A stretch of DNA of 64,000 nucleotides from G963674685 sp963674685 (GTDB lineage: Bacteria > Lernaellota > Lernaellaia > JACKCT01): NCBI GenBank assembly GCA_963674685.2, contig CAXXWT010000009.1, positions 930,001 through 994,000 on the forward strand, written 5' to 3'. Made by a program: the position numbers and the translations under genes. Below are positions 34,412-43,446 of the stretch, in pieces. Position 1 is the stretch's first letter. Each line of letters opens with the position of its first letter. The notes under the pieces are model-generated. The model worked only from the letters and a program-made list of their open reading frames with translations, had not been told where the DNA came from and searched no databases.

Positions 34412-35688
34412 AAACGATTATTCGCGGCGGCCGCGTCATCGATCCCGCCTCGTCCGTCGACAAAAAAGCCGATGTGGTTATCGAAAAGGATCGAATCCTT
34501 GAAATCAGTTCTCCCGGAAAAATAGCCGCCACAAATATGAAGGTTATCGATGCGGAAGGATGCCTGGTCTTGCCGGGATTGATCGATCTGCATGCTCATT
34601 TGCGCGAGCCCGGATTCGAGCAAAAAGAGACCATCGCCACGGGATGCGCATCCGCCGTATCCGGCGGCTTCACATCCGTTTGCTGCATGGCGAACACCAA
34701 TCCGGTGAACGACAACTCATCGGTCACCGGCTTCATCCTCGACAAGGCGCAAAAAGCGAAAAGCGCCAGGATATTCCCCATCGCCTGCGTGACGATGGGA
34801 ATGGGCGGCGATCACCTGGTGGAGATGGGCGAATTGTCCGAGTACGGTGTTGTCGCGTTTTCCGACGACGGAAACTGCATCATGAGTTCCTCGATGATGC
34901 GAAACGCGCTCATTTACGCGAAAAAATTCCGCACGCCGATAGCCGTCCACGAAATCGACGAGGCGATTGCCGGAAAAGGCGCCATGCACAAGGGATTCCA
35001 GTCGGTCAGGCTCGGTTTGCCGGGCGTGCCTTCCGTCGCGGAGGACATTATGGTGGCCCGCGACGCCATCCTGTCGCTGGACACGGGATCCCGGGTTCAT
35101 TTCCTGCACGTGACCACGAAGGGCGCCGTCGACATTATTCGGGATTACAAATCCAAAGGAGCGCCGATCACGGCGGAAGCGACGCCGCATCACTTCACCC
35201 TGACGGATGAAGATGTGGGGGATTACAATACGCAGTGCAAAATGTCTCCTCCCTTGCGGAGTCCGCGGGACCGGGACGCCGTCATCGAGGGCCTGAAGGA
35301 CGGGACCATCGACGCCATCGCCACGGACCACGCGCCTCATGAGATACTCGCCAAGGATTGCGAGTTCGCCAACGCGGCCAACGGAATCATCGGATTCGAG
35401 ACGGCGTTGCCTTTGACCTGGAACCTGGTTCGTCAAAAGATTATTACCGCGCGAAAAGCGGTGGAATTGCTGACCTGGGGGCCGGCGAAATGCTACAATT
35501 TGCCCGCGGGAACGATTTCTCCGGGCTCTCTGGCGGATGTTGCGATCTTCGATCCGAAAACGAAGTACGTGTTCGACGCCGCAAGAATTATCAGCAAGTC
35601 GAAAAACAGCCCCTTCATCGGACAAAAGTTGCAGGGACAGGTTGTCGCCACAATCGTTGGCGGGAAGGTCGCGTTTAGCCGGAACTGA
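34408..35688 (+). CDS. pyrC: dihydroorotase
   Basis: A 426-aa amidohydrolase of the class I/PyrC type. The metal-binding motifs are DLHAHLREPGFE (about 59), FLHVTTKGA (about 231) and TDHAPHE (about 303), where the last Asp is catalytic. C-terminal GGKVAF. It has GGAGG seven bases upstream and overlaps the pyrB stop (ATGA). With pyrB it makes dihydroorotate. Confidence 0.96.
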   Translation: MKTIIRGGRVIDPASSVDKKADVVIEKDRILEISSPGKIAATNMKVIDAEGCLVLPGLIDLHAHLREPGFEQKETIATGCASAVSGGFTSVCCMANTNPVNDNSSVTGFILDKAQKAKSARIFPIACVTMGMGGDHLVEMGELSEYGVVAFSDDGNCIMSSSMMRNALIYAKKFRTPIAVHEIDEAIAGKGAMHKGFQSVRLGLPGVPSVAEDIMVARDAILSLDTGSRVHFLHVTTKGAVDIIRDYKSKGAPITAEATPHHFTLTDEDVGDYNTQCKMSPPLRSPRDRDAVIEGLKDGTIDAIATDHAPHEILAKDCEFANAANGIIGFETALPLTWNLVRQKIITARKAVELLTWGPAKCYNLPAGTISPGSLADVAIFDPKTKYVFDAARIISKSKNSPFIGQKLQGQVVATIVGGKVAFSRN

Positions 35689-36323
35689 TGTCTGTTATTG
35701 CCTTTCTCGAAAAACTCGAACAATTCGCCCATGAAAAATTTCCCTTGGAAATGGACGAGCAGCGCGAATGGTATCTCAGAGATTTGGGAATCGTTCATGA
35801 AAGCGAAGAGTATTTCGAAGAAAATATGAAAGCTTTTCTGGACTGGTTCGTGTTCGAAAGACCTCTGAAAGATCATTCGGCGACGCCTCTGGAATATTTT
35901 ATCGCACACATGAAAGAAAACTTGCCGGCGCAGGAATTGAAAATTTACGAAGGCTTCCGCGATTCCAGGCATAGCTTGTTTTTCATTAAAAAGGTCATGA
36001 TGGCGGGCGTGGAATGCAAGGATCTTTTCAGCGCGGAAAAAGTTACGGTTACAGAAGAGGTTCCAAGCGGCTTTTTAAAAGGCGAGATATGCGAATCCAG
36101 AATATTTCCCGTCGATGAAGAGCTGCATTTCGGGGAAATGTTTCGCTTTCACCCGAAAAGGGCGAACAAAATTGTGAAAAAGGCCGTCAAGAAATTCCCG
36201 GGCGAAGGCGACGGGGAGAAGCTGGAGTTGATGCTGAAACTGGCGAAATGCAAAATCCGGCATCACCGATATCCAAGAATAGACCTCGTGGAATTCTACA
36301 AGGAAATTCTTTCCCAAAAGTGA
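35688..36323 (+). CDS. conserved-looking hypothetical protein
   Basis: A 211-aa soluble acidic-to-mixed protein whose ATG overlaps the last base of the pyrC stop codon. It has no signal peptide or membrane helix. Predicted largely alpha-helical, with WYLRDLGIVHESEEYFEENMKAFLDW and a basic C-terminus (KIRHHRYPRIDLVEFY). No family recognised. Its coupling to pyrC suggests cotranscription but not necessarily a pyrimidine role. Confidence 0.6.
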   Translation: MSVIAFLEKLEQFAHEKFPLEMDEQREWYLRDLGIVHESEEYFEENMKAFLDWFVFERPLKDHSATPLEYFIAHMKENLPAQELKIYEGFRDSRHSLFFIKKVMMAGVECKDLFSAEKVTVTEEVPSGFLKGEICESRIFPVDEELHFGEMFRFHPKRANKIVKKAVKKFPGEGDGEKLELMLKLAKCKIRHHRYPRIDLVEFYKEILSQK

Positions 36324-36354
36324 GGTCTTGTAAAAATCAAGCGCCGGTGAGAAT

Positions 36355-37053
36355 GTGTTGAACCATGACTCAAGCGCTATGGAGCAATTTCAAATGGATA
36401 AGCTGCAAACTCTGATACGCGACGTGCGTGTCCTGATACGAAATACGCATACAAGTCTCAAGACGGGCGACTCGGCGACGCCGATCCAGCCAAAAGTCCG
36501 GGGCAAGGTCAAGGAGCAATTGCAACGGGACGATCTTCGAATCGCCGTGGAAACGGCGCTGGTGGAACTCCTGCACCAATTCGACGGTTTTGACATGGCG
36601 GTCAACGAACAAAAAATTCAGATACTGGAAGACTCGGAAAGGGTGCTCGGGCGTTTGGAATCCCTGATCGAAACGGACAGCGTCATGAATACCGAGCGCG
36701 TGGATCTGCCCGACCCTCCGCCCTTGTTGGCGTCGATTGTGGAAAAGCAACTCAGGGAAGAAAAGCTCCTGATGGAGGAAATCAAGGCCAAAGAACTGCA
36801 GAAAAAGAAGGAGCAGATTTCCGAGGCGCAAAGAAAACCCGACCGCGGCCCGAGGAGCGGCGGGCGCCGTCGTCCCCCGAGAGGGCGCAATAAATCCGCG
36901 CCGGAAAAGCCAACCGGGGGCGGACCGCCGAGAAAGACAGGCGATTCCGGCGACAGGAAAGATTTGAAGTTTCAAAAAGGCCAATCACAGAATCCGAATC
37001 AGTCCAAACGTAGAAGAAAGCCCAGGCGACCGCCAAGCAATAAACCTTCTTAA
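36355..37053 (+). CDS. hypothetical protein with helical body and basic Arg/Pro/Gly-rich tail
   Basis: A 232-aa protein. Residues 9-160 are helical and contain a coiled-coil-like stretch (LREEKLLMEEIKAKELQKKKEQ). The final 75 residues are a disordered, strongly basic Arg/Lys/Pro/Gly tail (GRRRPPRGRNK, SKRRRKPRRPP), as in nucleic-acid-binding proteins. The start may be the TTG at 36355, with GGTGAG six bases upstream, or the ATG at 36379. It lies 24 bases upstream of recG. An RNA- or DNA-binding role is inferred from the tail alone. Confidence 0.55.
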   Translation: MLNHDSSAMEQFQMDKLQTLIRDVRVLIRNTHTSLKTGDSATPIQPKVRGKVKEQLQRDDLRIAVETALVELLHQFDGFDMAVNEQKIQILEDSERVLGRLESLIETDSVMNTERVDLPDPPPLLASIVEKQLREEKLLMEEIKAKELQKKKEQISEAQRKPDRGPRSGGRRRPPRGRNKSAPEKPTGGGPPRKTGDSGDRKDLKFQKGQSQNPNQSKRRRKPRRPPSNKPS

Positions 37054-37077
37054 AGTGAACTTACCGACGATCTTTCC

Positions 37078-39156
37078 ATGGAGTTAACGAAACTCAAAGG
37101 CGTCGGCCCGAAGACGGCGGAAAAGCTGATCCATGCCGGGATCGCGGCGGTCGAGGATCTTCCGGCCATCCCGCCGCGACGATACGTCGACCGGCGCAGG
37201 ATATCTCCAATCGCCGATTCCAAGGAAAATGATTTCGTCACGGTATGCGCCGAGGTCCAAAGTGTCTCGTTCCGGTCGGGATTCGCAGGGAGAAAGGCTT
37301 TTGCGTCCGTGAAGATTGCGGATGAATCAGGCGCCATGCACGCATATTTTTTCGGCCATCCCGCCAAGGGCGCACGGAGTCTCTTTTTCAAGGGCCGCCG
37401 CGTGCTGATGGGCGGCGCCGTGAAGATCGTCAAGGATAAAACGGTATTGCAGCATCCCGAGTATTCTTTTCCGGAAGACGGCGACGACGGATTGGAATCC
37501 TTGAAGGAAATTCGCCCGATCTATCCGAACGTCAGGGGCTTTTCCCAGAAACAGCTTCGAGCATTCATTCAGGCGGCGTGCGCGCTTGTCGGCGACCGCC
37601 TCATCGACGCATTGCCCGCTGATGAGTTCGGACTCGACTTTCCCTCGCTGCGGGAATCGTTGCAATCAATTCATTATCCCGCGATTGACGGCGATATCGA
37701 CCAGTTGAACGAAAACAATGCGCCGGGGCAGCGACGAATGGTTTTCGACGAGCTTTTTTTCCTGCAATTGGGATTGCGGATACGCAGAGACTCATTTTCC
37801 CGGAAAATGGCTCCGGCGGCGAAAGCCGAAACAGGCTTCATGGAAAAAGCAATTCGAAGGGCGGCGGGATTCACGTTGACGGCGGATCAGGAAACGGCGC
37901 TGGCCCAGATCGTGGAGGATCTGCGCGCGAAACGCCCGATGCACCGCCTTCTGCAGGGTGACGTGGGATCTGGAAAAACCATCGTCGCGCTCTTGGCGGC
38001 GGCCCGCGTGGCGGAGTCCGGTTATCAAAGCGCGCTGATGGCGCCGACGGAAGTTTTGGCCCTGCAGCACTACCGGACCATAAAACCGCTTGCCGAAAAA
38101 GCCGGGATGCGTACGGGACTTCTGACCGGCGGAATTCCCGCCGCCGATGCCGATGAAATTTGCCGGCGCGCGCAAGAGGGCGCCGTCGATCTTCTCATCG
38201 GAACGCACGCTTTGATCGGCAAACGCGTCGAGTTTTTAAAACTCGGATTGGCGATCATCGATGAGCAGCATCGGTTCGGAGTTTTGCAGCGGGCGAAATT
38301 GCGGGCAAAGCAAACGCACCCGCACGTGCTGGTGATGTCGGCGACGCCCATTCCGCGAACCATGGCCATGACGGTGTTCGGGGATCTGGACCACAGCGTC
38401 ATTCGATCCAAACCGCCCGGCAGGCTTCCGGTGGAAACGAAGCTGCTTTTCGGCGACACGCAAGAAGCCTATCGGATAATCGCCGACCGCGTCCGGCAAG
38501 GCGAGCAGGCATATATCGTTTATCCGCTGGTCGCGGAATCCGACGATCCCGCGACACGCGACGCGACCACCATGTATAAAAAACTTGCCGGAAAACACTT
38601 TCCCAATTTTAAGGTCGGCCTCCTGCACGGGCGCATGAAGGAAAAGGAAAAGTCTGAAATTCTCGGGAATTTCATGGACCGGAAACTGGATATTCTCGTG
38701 TCCACTACGGTTATCGAAGTTGGAGTGGACGCGCCGGCGGCGACGGCGATGCTGATTGAAAACGCCGAACGATTCGGACTGTCGCAGCTTCATCAGTTGC
38801 GCGGCAGGATCGGCCGTTCCGATAAGCCTGGAATTTGCATATTGTCCGCGAGCGGCGACATCGGTGAAAAAGCGATGAGGCGTTTGCAAGCGCTTTTGGA
38901 CATCAGCGACGGATTTCTGATTGCGGAAAAAGATATGGACATACGCGGCCCCGGCGATATTTTGGGGCGTCGTCAGCACGGCCTTCCGGTTTTTCGCTGG
39001 GCCAGCCTGGCGCGGGATATGGATATGCTGCATCGGGCGCGCCAGGCCGCTTGCGATCTGTTGAAGTCCGATCCGGGATTGATAAAGCATCCCAATATCA
39101 TCCGCGTTCTGCGTCACAGGTGGCGAAGTCGGATGGAATTTGAAACGATAGGATAG
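37078..39156 (+). CDS. recG: ATP-dependent DNA helicase RecG
   Basis: A 692-aa branch-migration helicase. The N-terminal KGVGPKTAEKLIHAGI is a helix-hairpin-helix-like wedge lead-in, followed by an OB-fold domain. Helicase motifs: I LLQGDVGSGKTIVALLAA (about 300), II IIDEQHRFGVLQRA (about 395), III VMSATPIPRTMAMTVFGDLD, and VI QLRGRIGRSD (about 579). It reverses stalled replication forks. Its stop is one base before the lipA start, so the two are cotranscribed. Confidence 0.96.
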   Translation: MELTKLKGVGPKTAEKLIHAGIAAVEDLPAIPPRRYVDRRRISPIADSKENDFVTVCAEVQSVSFRSGFAGRKAFASVKIADESGAMHAYFFGHPAKGARSLFFKGRRVLMGGAVKIVKDKTVLQHPEYSFPEDGDDGLESLKEIRPIYPNVRGFSQKQLRAFIQAACALVGDRLIDALPADEFGLDFPSLRESLQSIHYPAIDGDIDQLNENNAPGQRRMVFDELFFLQLGLRIRRDSFSRKMAPAAKAETGFMEKAIRRAAGFTLTADQETALAQIVEDLRAKRPMHRLLQGDVGSGKTIVALLAAARVAESGYQSALMAPTEVLALQHYRTIKPLAEKAGMRTGLLTGGIPAADADEICRRAQEGAVDLLIGTHALIGKRVEFLKLGLAIIDEQHRFGVLQRAKLRAKQTHPHVLVMSATPIPRTMAMTVFGDLDHSVIRSKPPGRLPVETKLLFGDTQEAYRIIADRVRQGEQAYIVYPLVAESDDPATRDATTMYKKLAGKHFPNFKVGLLHGRMKEKEKSEILGNFMDRKLDILVSTTVIEVGVDAPAATAMLIENAERFGLSQLHQLRGRIGRSDKPGICILSASGDIGEKAMRRLQALLDISDGFLIAEKDMDIRGPGDILGRRQHGLPVFRWASLARDMDMLHRARQAACDLLKSDPGLIKHPNIIRVLRHRWRSRMEFETIG

Positions 39157-39157
39157 C

Positions 39158-40039
39158 ATGCCGAAAACCGGTGACAACACACTGCGCCTGCCGCCCTGGC
39201 TGAAACCGAAGCTTCGGGGACTTGGCGGGCTGCATGAAATGAAAAAGAGGCTTCGCGCACACGGCCTGCACACGGTTTGCGAGTCCGCCAGATGCCCCAA
39301 TATCGGCGAATGCTTTTTGAAAACCGTGGCCACGGTGATGATCATGGGCGACCGCTGCACGCGCTCGTGTACTTTTTGCGCCGTCGGCAAAGGCGCGCCG
39401 AAAGCCCTGGAACCGCGGGAACCTGAGCAGGCGGCGAGCCTTGCGGAGGAATTGAAACTCAAGCACCTGGTCATCACGTCGGTGACGAGAGACGATTTGC
39501 CCGACGGGGGCGCCGCGCATTTTCTGGCGTGCGTGGAAGCGCTGAAAGCAAGATTGCCGGAAATCGGCATAGAGCTTTTAACGCCAGACTTTCGGGGCGA
39601 CGAAAGCGTTTTGGAAACGTTGACGGACGCGCCGATCAAGGTTTTCAATCACAACGTGGAGACCGTTGCCCGATTATACGCCCAAGTCAGGCCCCAGGCC
39701 GACTTTCGGCGATCATTAAACGTTCTGAAATACATGGCCGCGCGCAGGCCCGACTGGATCGTGAAAAGCGGTTTCATGCTGGGTCTCGGCGAAACCGCCG
39801 ATGAGGTCATGAGCTTGCTGAAGATCCTGGCGGATAACGGCGTCGGCGCGGTCACTATCGGGCAGTACATGCGCCCGTCGCTGCAAAACCATCCGGTCGT
39901 CCGCTATGTCCCGCCGGAGGAGTTCGAGCGATACCGGAAGACGGCCGTTGAAATGGGATACCGTTACGTCGCCTCGGCGCCGCTGGTCCGATCGAGTTAT
40001 ATGGCCGAGCAGCTTGTCGATAGCGGGATCGATCAGTAA
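39158..40039 (+). CDS. lipA: lipoyl synthase
   Basis: A 293-aa radical SAM enzyme that inserts two sulfurs into protein-bound octanoate. The auxiliary cluster Cys are in CESARCPNIGEC (about 42-53), the SAM cluster is CTRSCTFC (about 68-75), and the final RSSY is present near residue 283 (VRSSYMAEQ). No lipB or lipoylated dehydrogenase subunit is in the window. The last seven bases overlap the convergent lipoprotein gene. Confidence 0.96.
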   Translation: MPKTGDNTLRLPPWLKPKLRGLGGLHEMKKRLRAHGLHTVCESARCPNIGECFLKTVATVMIMGDRCTRSCTFCAVGKGAPKALEPREPEQAASLAEELKLKHLVITSVTRDDLPDGGAAHFLACVEALKARLPEIGIELLTPDFRGDESVLETLTDAPIKVFNHNVETVARLYAQVRPQADFRRSLNVLKYMAARRPDWIVKSGFMLGLGETADEVMSLLKILADNGVGAVTIGQYMRPSLQNHPVVRYVPPEEFERYRKTAVEMGYRYVASAPLVRSSYMAEQLVDSGIDQ

Positions 40040-41382
40040 ATCCCGAGGTAAGGATTGTAGGTATAGCTCCTGTCGAAGGGCGCGGGCATGGTGAGGTGTT
40101 TGGAAATCACGTCCGCGGGAAAAAAGAACATTTCTCCGATGCGTATGCCCTCGTCGTCGATGTCGTCCCAGGCCCAGGGCGGCCGGCCGCCTTTTTCCCC
40201 GGGCGTGGAGCTGACGAACCTGTCGGGATATTCGCACCCGTTGTCCATTTTGAATGTCGAGTGAAAGACGGAGCGTTTGCCGACGAAGTCTTTTAACTTC
40301 CACACGGATTCCAGGATGGGCGCCAGGCGGTATCCCGCATTGCGGTCGTTGGGTCCCTCGGGTTCGTCCGGATCGGCCTCGAATCGGTATACGATTCCTT
40401 TTTTCCCGGGGAAATCCCCCCCCGATTCGCCCGTATATTCGCCGATGACCAGATCGGACGTCACCAGGCATCCGTGGCGGCCCGATTCGATGAAAACCCT
40501 CGGATGCGTTTCATTTTCCAGGCGGAGTTTCCCGTCGATCCTTTCCGTTCCGGGAAAGACGGATTGGTCCGACGCGTAATGAAGGAATTGTTCGCGGGCA
40601 TACGTGACCACGAGCAGGGGAGGGGCGTTTTCATCGGATTTGTCGATGACGACGACCAGACCGGTCATATCGTTTTCCGCCGAGTCCGTGGTCTCGTCAA
40701 GAAACCATCCGTAATTCACCGTGTGGAAAATGGAATAGTTGATGAATATGTGCGTGGGCGTTTCGACGACGGCGTAATACACGGCGGCCACGAGCGGATA
40801 GGCGTTCAGATTTTCACGATTGTCCACGGGATCGATGTTGTTGTCGAAATCGACGGAGGCAATGAAATCGGCGCGAGGGAATCGGCCCACATCCTGGTAG
40901 ATGACGGGAGAATATTTTTCGGCGAGCTTCATGGATTCCTTTTTCTCGGCGCCGAACGCATAATCGACGCAAGGCTCCATGATATCGAATCGAACCGCTT
41001 TGGGAAAAAGCCTGCTTCCCACGGTCACGGCGCAAATGGCGATATTGGCGTCCGGATTGGGTTCGGCGAAAAAACGGTATTTGCCTCTTCCGGGATGGTC
41101 GTGGCGCTTTGAAACTTCCGCGCCTCTGCAAAGCACGCGCACCGGTGCGCGGACGTTTTTGCGGCCGCCTTGAAAATCCCGAAGCGTGACGGATATGATA
41201 TTTTGGGAGCCGGGATAACCGATGATGGTTCTTCTCACGGCCAGGGCCGTCGAACGGCTGAAATCCACAATGTCCGAGTCGTCTTTTTCGACGCTTTTTT
41301 TGCATTGACACGTAAAGAGTATTATTGCCGAAAGCAGGAAAATATTATGAAGTAAAAATCTTGAACGATTAAACCGCCGCAT
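40033..41382 (-). CDS. putative lipoprotein of unknown function (Vps62-like pattern)
   Basis: A 449-aa protein with a basic start, a hydrophobic helix and Cys residues in LFTCQC, suggesting a lipoprotein, although Thr before Cys is not ideal. The body has LAEKYSPVIYQDVGRFPRADF and YYAVVETPTHIFINYSIFH followed by NDMTGLVVVID. This order (living-under-water-like 'apparent habitat' residues, then a His/Asp block) loosely recalls the Vps62/DUF946 family, function unknown. I start at the ATG at 41382; a TTG six codons upstream is possible. Convergent with lipA, divergent from the LD-carboxypeptidase gene. Confidence 0.55.
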   Translation of the reverse strand: MRRFNRSRFLLHNIFLLSAIILFTCQCKKSVEKDDSDIVDFSRSTALAVRRTIIGYPGSQNIISVTLRDFQGGRKNVRAPVRVLCRGAEVSKRHDHPGRGKYRFFAEPNPDANIAICAVTVGSRLFPKAVRFDIMEPCVDYAFGAEKKESMKLAEKYSPVIYQDVGRFPRADFIASVDFDNNIDPVDNRENLNAYPLVAAVYYAVVETPTHIFINYSIFHTVNYGWFLDETTDSAENDMTGLVVVIDKSDENAPPLLVVTYAREQFLHYASDQSVFPGTERIDGKLRLENETHPRVFIESGRHGCLVTSDLVIGEYTGESGGDFPGKKGIVYRFEADPDEPEGPNDRNAGYRLAPILESVWKLKDFVGKRSVFHSTFKMDNGCEYPDRFVSSTPGEKGGRPPWAWDDIDDEGIRIGEMFFFPADVISKHLTMPAPFDRSYTYNPYLGIY

Positions 41383-41433
41383 GGAAATTACGTTATGCAA
41401 TTATTTTGACTTTGACAATGCCGTGTAATAAAA

Positions 41434-42351
41434 ATGGCGCCGATGGAAATGCTTAAAGGAAAATCTCTTAAAAAGGATTCGCCGGTCAGAGTTATCGCGC
41501 CGGCGGGACCGTTCGCAAAAGAAAAATTCCTCCGGGGAATCGATCAATTGAAATCCTGGGGATTAAGACCCGCGTGGCGCGAAGATATTTTTGAAAAGGA
41601 CGGTTTTTGCGCGGGCGGCGACGAACGCCGCGCCGAGGAATTCAACGAAGCTGCATGCGACGAAAGCTGCCGGGCGATATTTTGCGCAAGGGGCGGTTAC
41701 GGGAGCATGCGCATTTTGGAACGGATCGATATCAAAGCGATGAAAAAAGATCCCAAGCCCATTATCGGTTTCTCGGACAACACCGCTTTGATTTTATACT
41801 TGCGTGAAAAGTGCGGCCTGGTCTCGATCCACGGCCCCATGCCCGCGGGCGATCAGTTCGCCGGCATGGAGCCGGCCGTCGAAGCCTGGTTTAAAAAGTG
41901 CCTGTTTCACGCGCAGGCGCCCGGCGATGCGCCTTTATTTGACGTGGAAGTATTAAAACCGGGCAGGGCGGTCGGACGCGTTGTCGCCGGCAACCTCACC
42001 ATGATCATTCATATGCTGGCGGCGGGACTGATATCGAATTTCGACGACTGTCTGCTGATTATCGAGGATGTCAATGAACCGGCCTATCGGATTGACAGAA
42101 TGCTGCGCAGCTTGAAACTGGCCGGGATTCTAAAAGGGCTTAAAGGGCTTGTCTTCGGAGAATTTTTAACCGATGCGCAAGATGATATCCGGCGCGTCGC
42201 TCGTGACTACGCGCATGACGTCGATGGCCCCGTGTTATTGGGCGCGCCGGTCGGCCACGGGAAACGCAACGTTCCCATCCCCGTCGGCGTCATGGCGCAG
42301 TTGGATGCAGACCACGCAAAGCTTAATATACTGGAATCCGCCGTATGTTGA
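41434..42351 (+). CDS. LD-carboxypeptidase (peptidase family S66, LdcA/MccF-like)
   Basis: A 305-aa serine peptidase. The nucleophile Ser is in IIGFSDNTALIL (about 113), the Glu in LIIEDVNEPAYRID (about 211), and the His in APVGHGKRNVPIPVG (about 273), the S66 catalytic set. Family members remove the terminal D-Ala from murein tetrapeptides during cell-wall recycling, or hydrolyse microcin C. It starts a run with a beta-lactamase-like hydrolase and mpl, which favours the murein-recycling role. No strong ribosome site precedes the ATG. Confidence 0.85.
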   Translation: MAPMEMLKGKSLKKDSPVRVIAPAGPFAKEKFLRGIDQLKSWGLRPAWREDIFEKDGFCAGGDERRAEEFNEAACDESCRAIFCARGGYGSMRILERIDIKAMKKDPKPIIGFSDNTALILYLREKCGLVSIHGPMPAGDQFAGMEPAVEAWFKKCLFHAQAPGDAPLFDVEVLKPGRAVGRVVAGNLTMIIHMLAAGLISNFDDCLLIIEDVNEPAYRIDRMLRSLKLAGILKGLKGLVFGEFLTDAQDDIRRVARDYAHDVDGPVLLGAPVGHGKRNVPIPVGVMAQLDADHAKLNILESAVC

Positions 42352-43415
42352 TGAATGCACTGAAGCAAGCCGTCGAGGGAGTGCGTGAGGGCGCTTTTCC
42401 CGGCGGTCAGATCGGCGTTTTATATCGGGGCAGGGCGTTTTCGGCGCCTTTTGGGAGCTTGCGCTTTACCGAAGATTCACCCCCGGTGACAACCGATACG
42501 ATTTACGATCTGGCGAGTCTGACAAAGGTTCTGTCGACTACGGCGCTGGCCATGCAGATGGTTTGTGATGACCAATTAGGCCTGGATGCGAGTGTCGGGA
42601 GTTTATTGCCGGAACTGGCTGACGCGGGGCTTAAATCGGCGAAAGTCGAGGACCTGCTGGCGCACTGCGCCGGATTCCCCGCGTGGAAGCCGTTGTACCA
42701 GGCGGTTCCGAGAAAACACCTGGGAACGATAAAAGGGCGGGAGATAATATTTCGGGCGCTGTTTAATTCCATATGCGAATACGAACCGGGGAAAAACGCC
42801 ATATATTCCGATCTGGATATGATGCTGCTGGGCGCAATCCTGGAAAGAATCGGCGGCGCCGGTCTCGACGAGATGGCCCGGCAAAGAGTCTTTGCTCCTT
42901 TAAACATGACGCGCACCGCGTTTCGCCCTTTGCTAACGTTGCCCGATGTCGTTTGCGCTCCGACGCAGCGATGTTCGTGGCGCGGGCGGCAGCTTGTGGG
43001 CGAGGTCGACGATGAAAACACGTACGCGGCGGGCGGCGTCTTGGGGCAGTCGGGACTGTTCGGCAACGCGGATGATCTGCTGAAGTTTTGCGATCACGTT
43101 CTGCGTGTGCTGGATGGGCGCGACGGCATTTGGGATAGGAAGGTTTTGGCGAAATTCACGCAAAGGCGGTTTCCCGATTCCAACATTTCCCATTGCCTCG
43201 GCTTCGACGGCAAATCATTAGCGGCCTCCAAATTGCCCGATGCATTCAGCGACCAAAGCATTGGCCACTGGGGATTTACCGGAACGGGCATGTGGATCGA
43301 TCCGGCGAAAAAACGCGCCGCCATATTGCTGACGAACCGCATTCATCCCACGCGGCATAATACCGGCATCGAGCGCTGGCGTCCGAATATCCTGGCCGCG
43401 TGTTTTCCTGACTGA
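42345..43415 (+). CDS. class C beta-lactamase-related serine hydrolase
   Basis: A 356-aa serine hydrolase of the beta-lactamase/esterase/AmpH superfamily. The SxxK motif is LASLTKVLSTT (about 63). The second motif is YSDLDM (about 148, Tyr-Ser-Asp for the usual Tyr-x-Asn). The KTG-like element is HWGFTGTGMWID (about 306). There is no signal peptide, so it may be cytoplasmic or exported unusually. It overlaps the LD-carboxypeptidase stop by seven bases. Alternatives are a D-aminopeptidase or esterase; murein-peptide processing fits the neighbours. Confidence 0.82.
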   Translation: MLMNALKQAVEGVREGAFPGGQIGVLYRGRAFSAPFGSLRFTEDSPPVTTDTIYDLASLTKVLSTTALAMQMVCDDQLGLDASVGSLLPELADAGLKSAKVEDLLAHCAGFPAWKPLYQAVPRKHLGTIKGREIIFRALFNSICEYEPGKNAIYSDLDMMLLGAILERIGGAGLDEMARQRVFAPLNMTRTAFRPLLTLPDVVCAPTQRCSWRGRQLVGEVDDENTYAAGGVLGQSGLFGNADDLLKFCDHVLRVLDGRDGIWDRKVLAKFTQRRFPDSNISHCLGFDGKSLAASKLPDAFSDQSIGHWGFTGTGMWIDPAKKRAAILLTNRIHPTRHNTGIERWRPNILAACFPD

Positions 43416-43446
43416 AAAATGCGCGGCGATGAAAAGGAACCATCGA

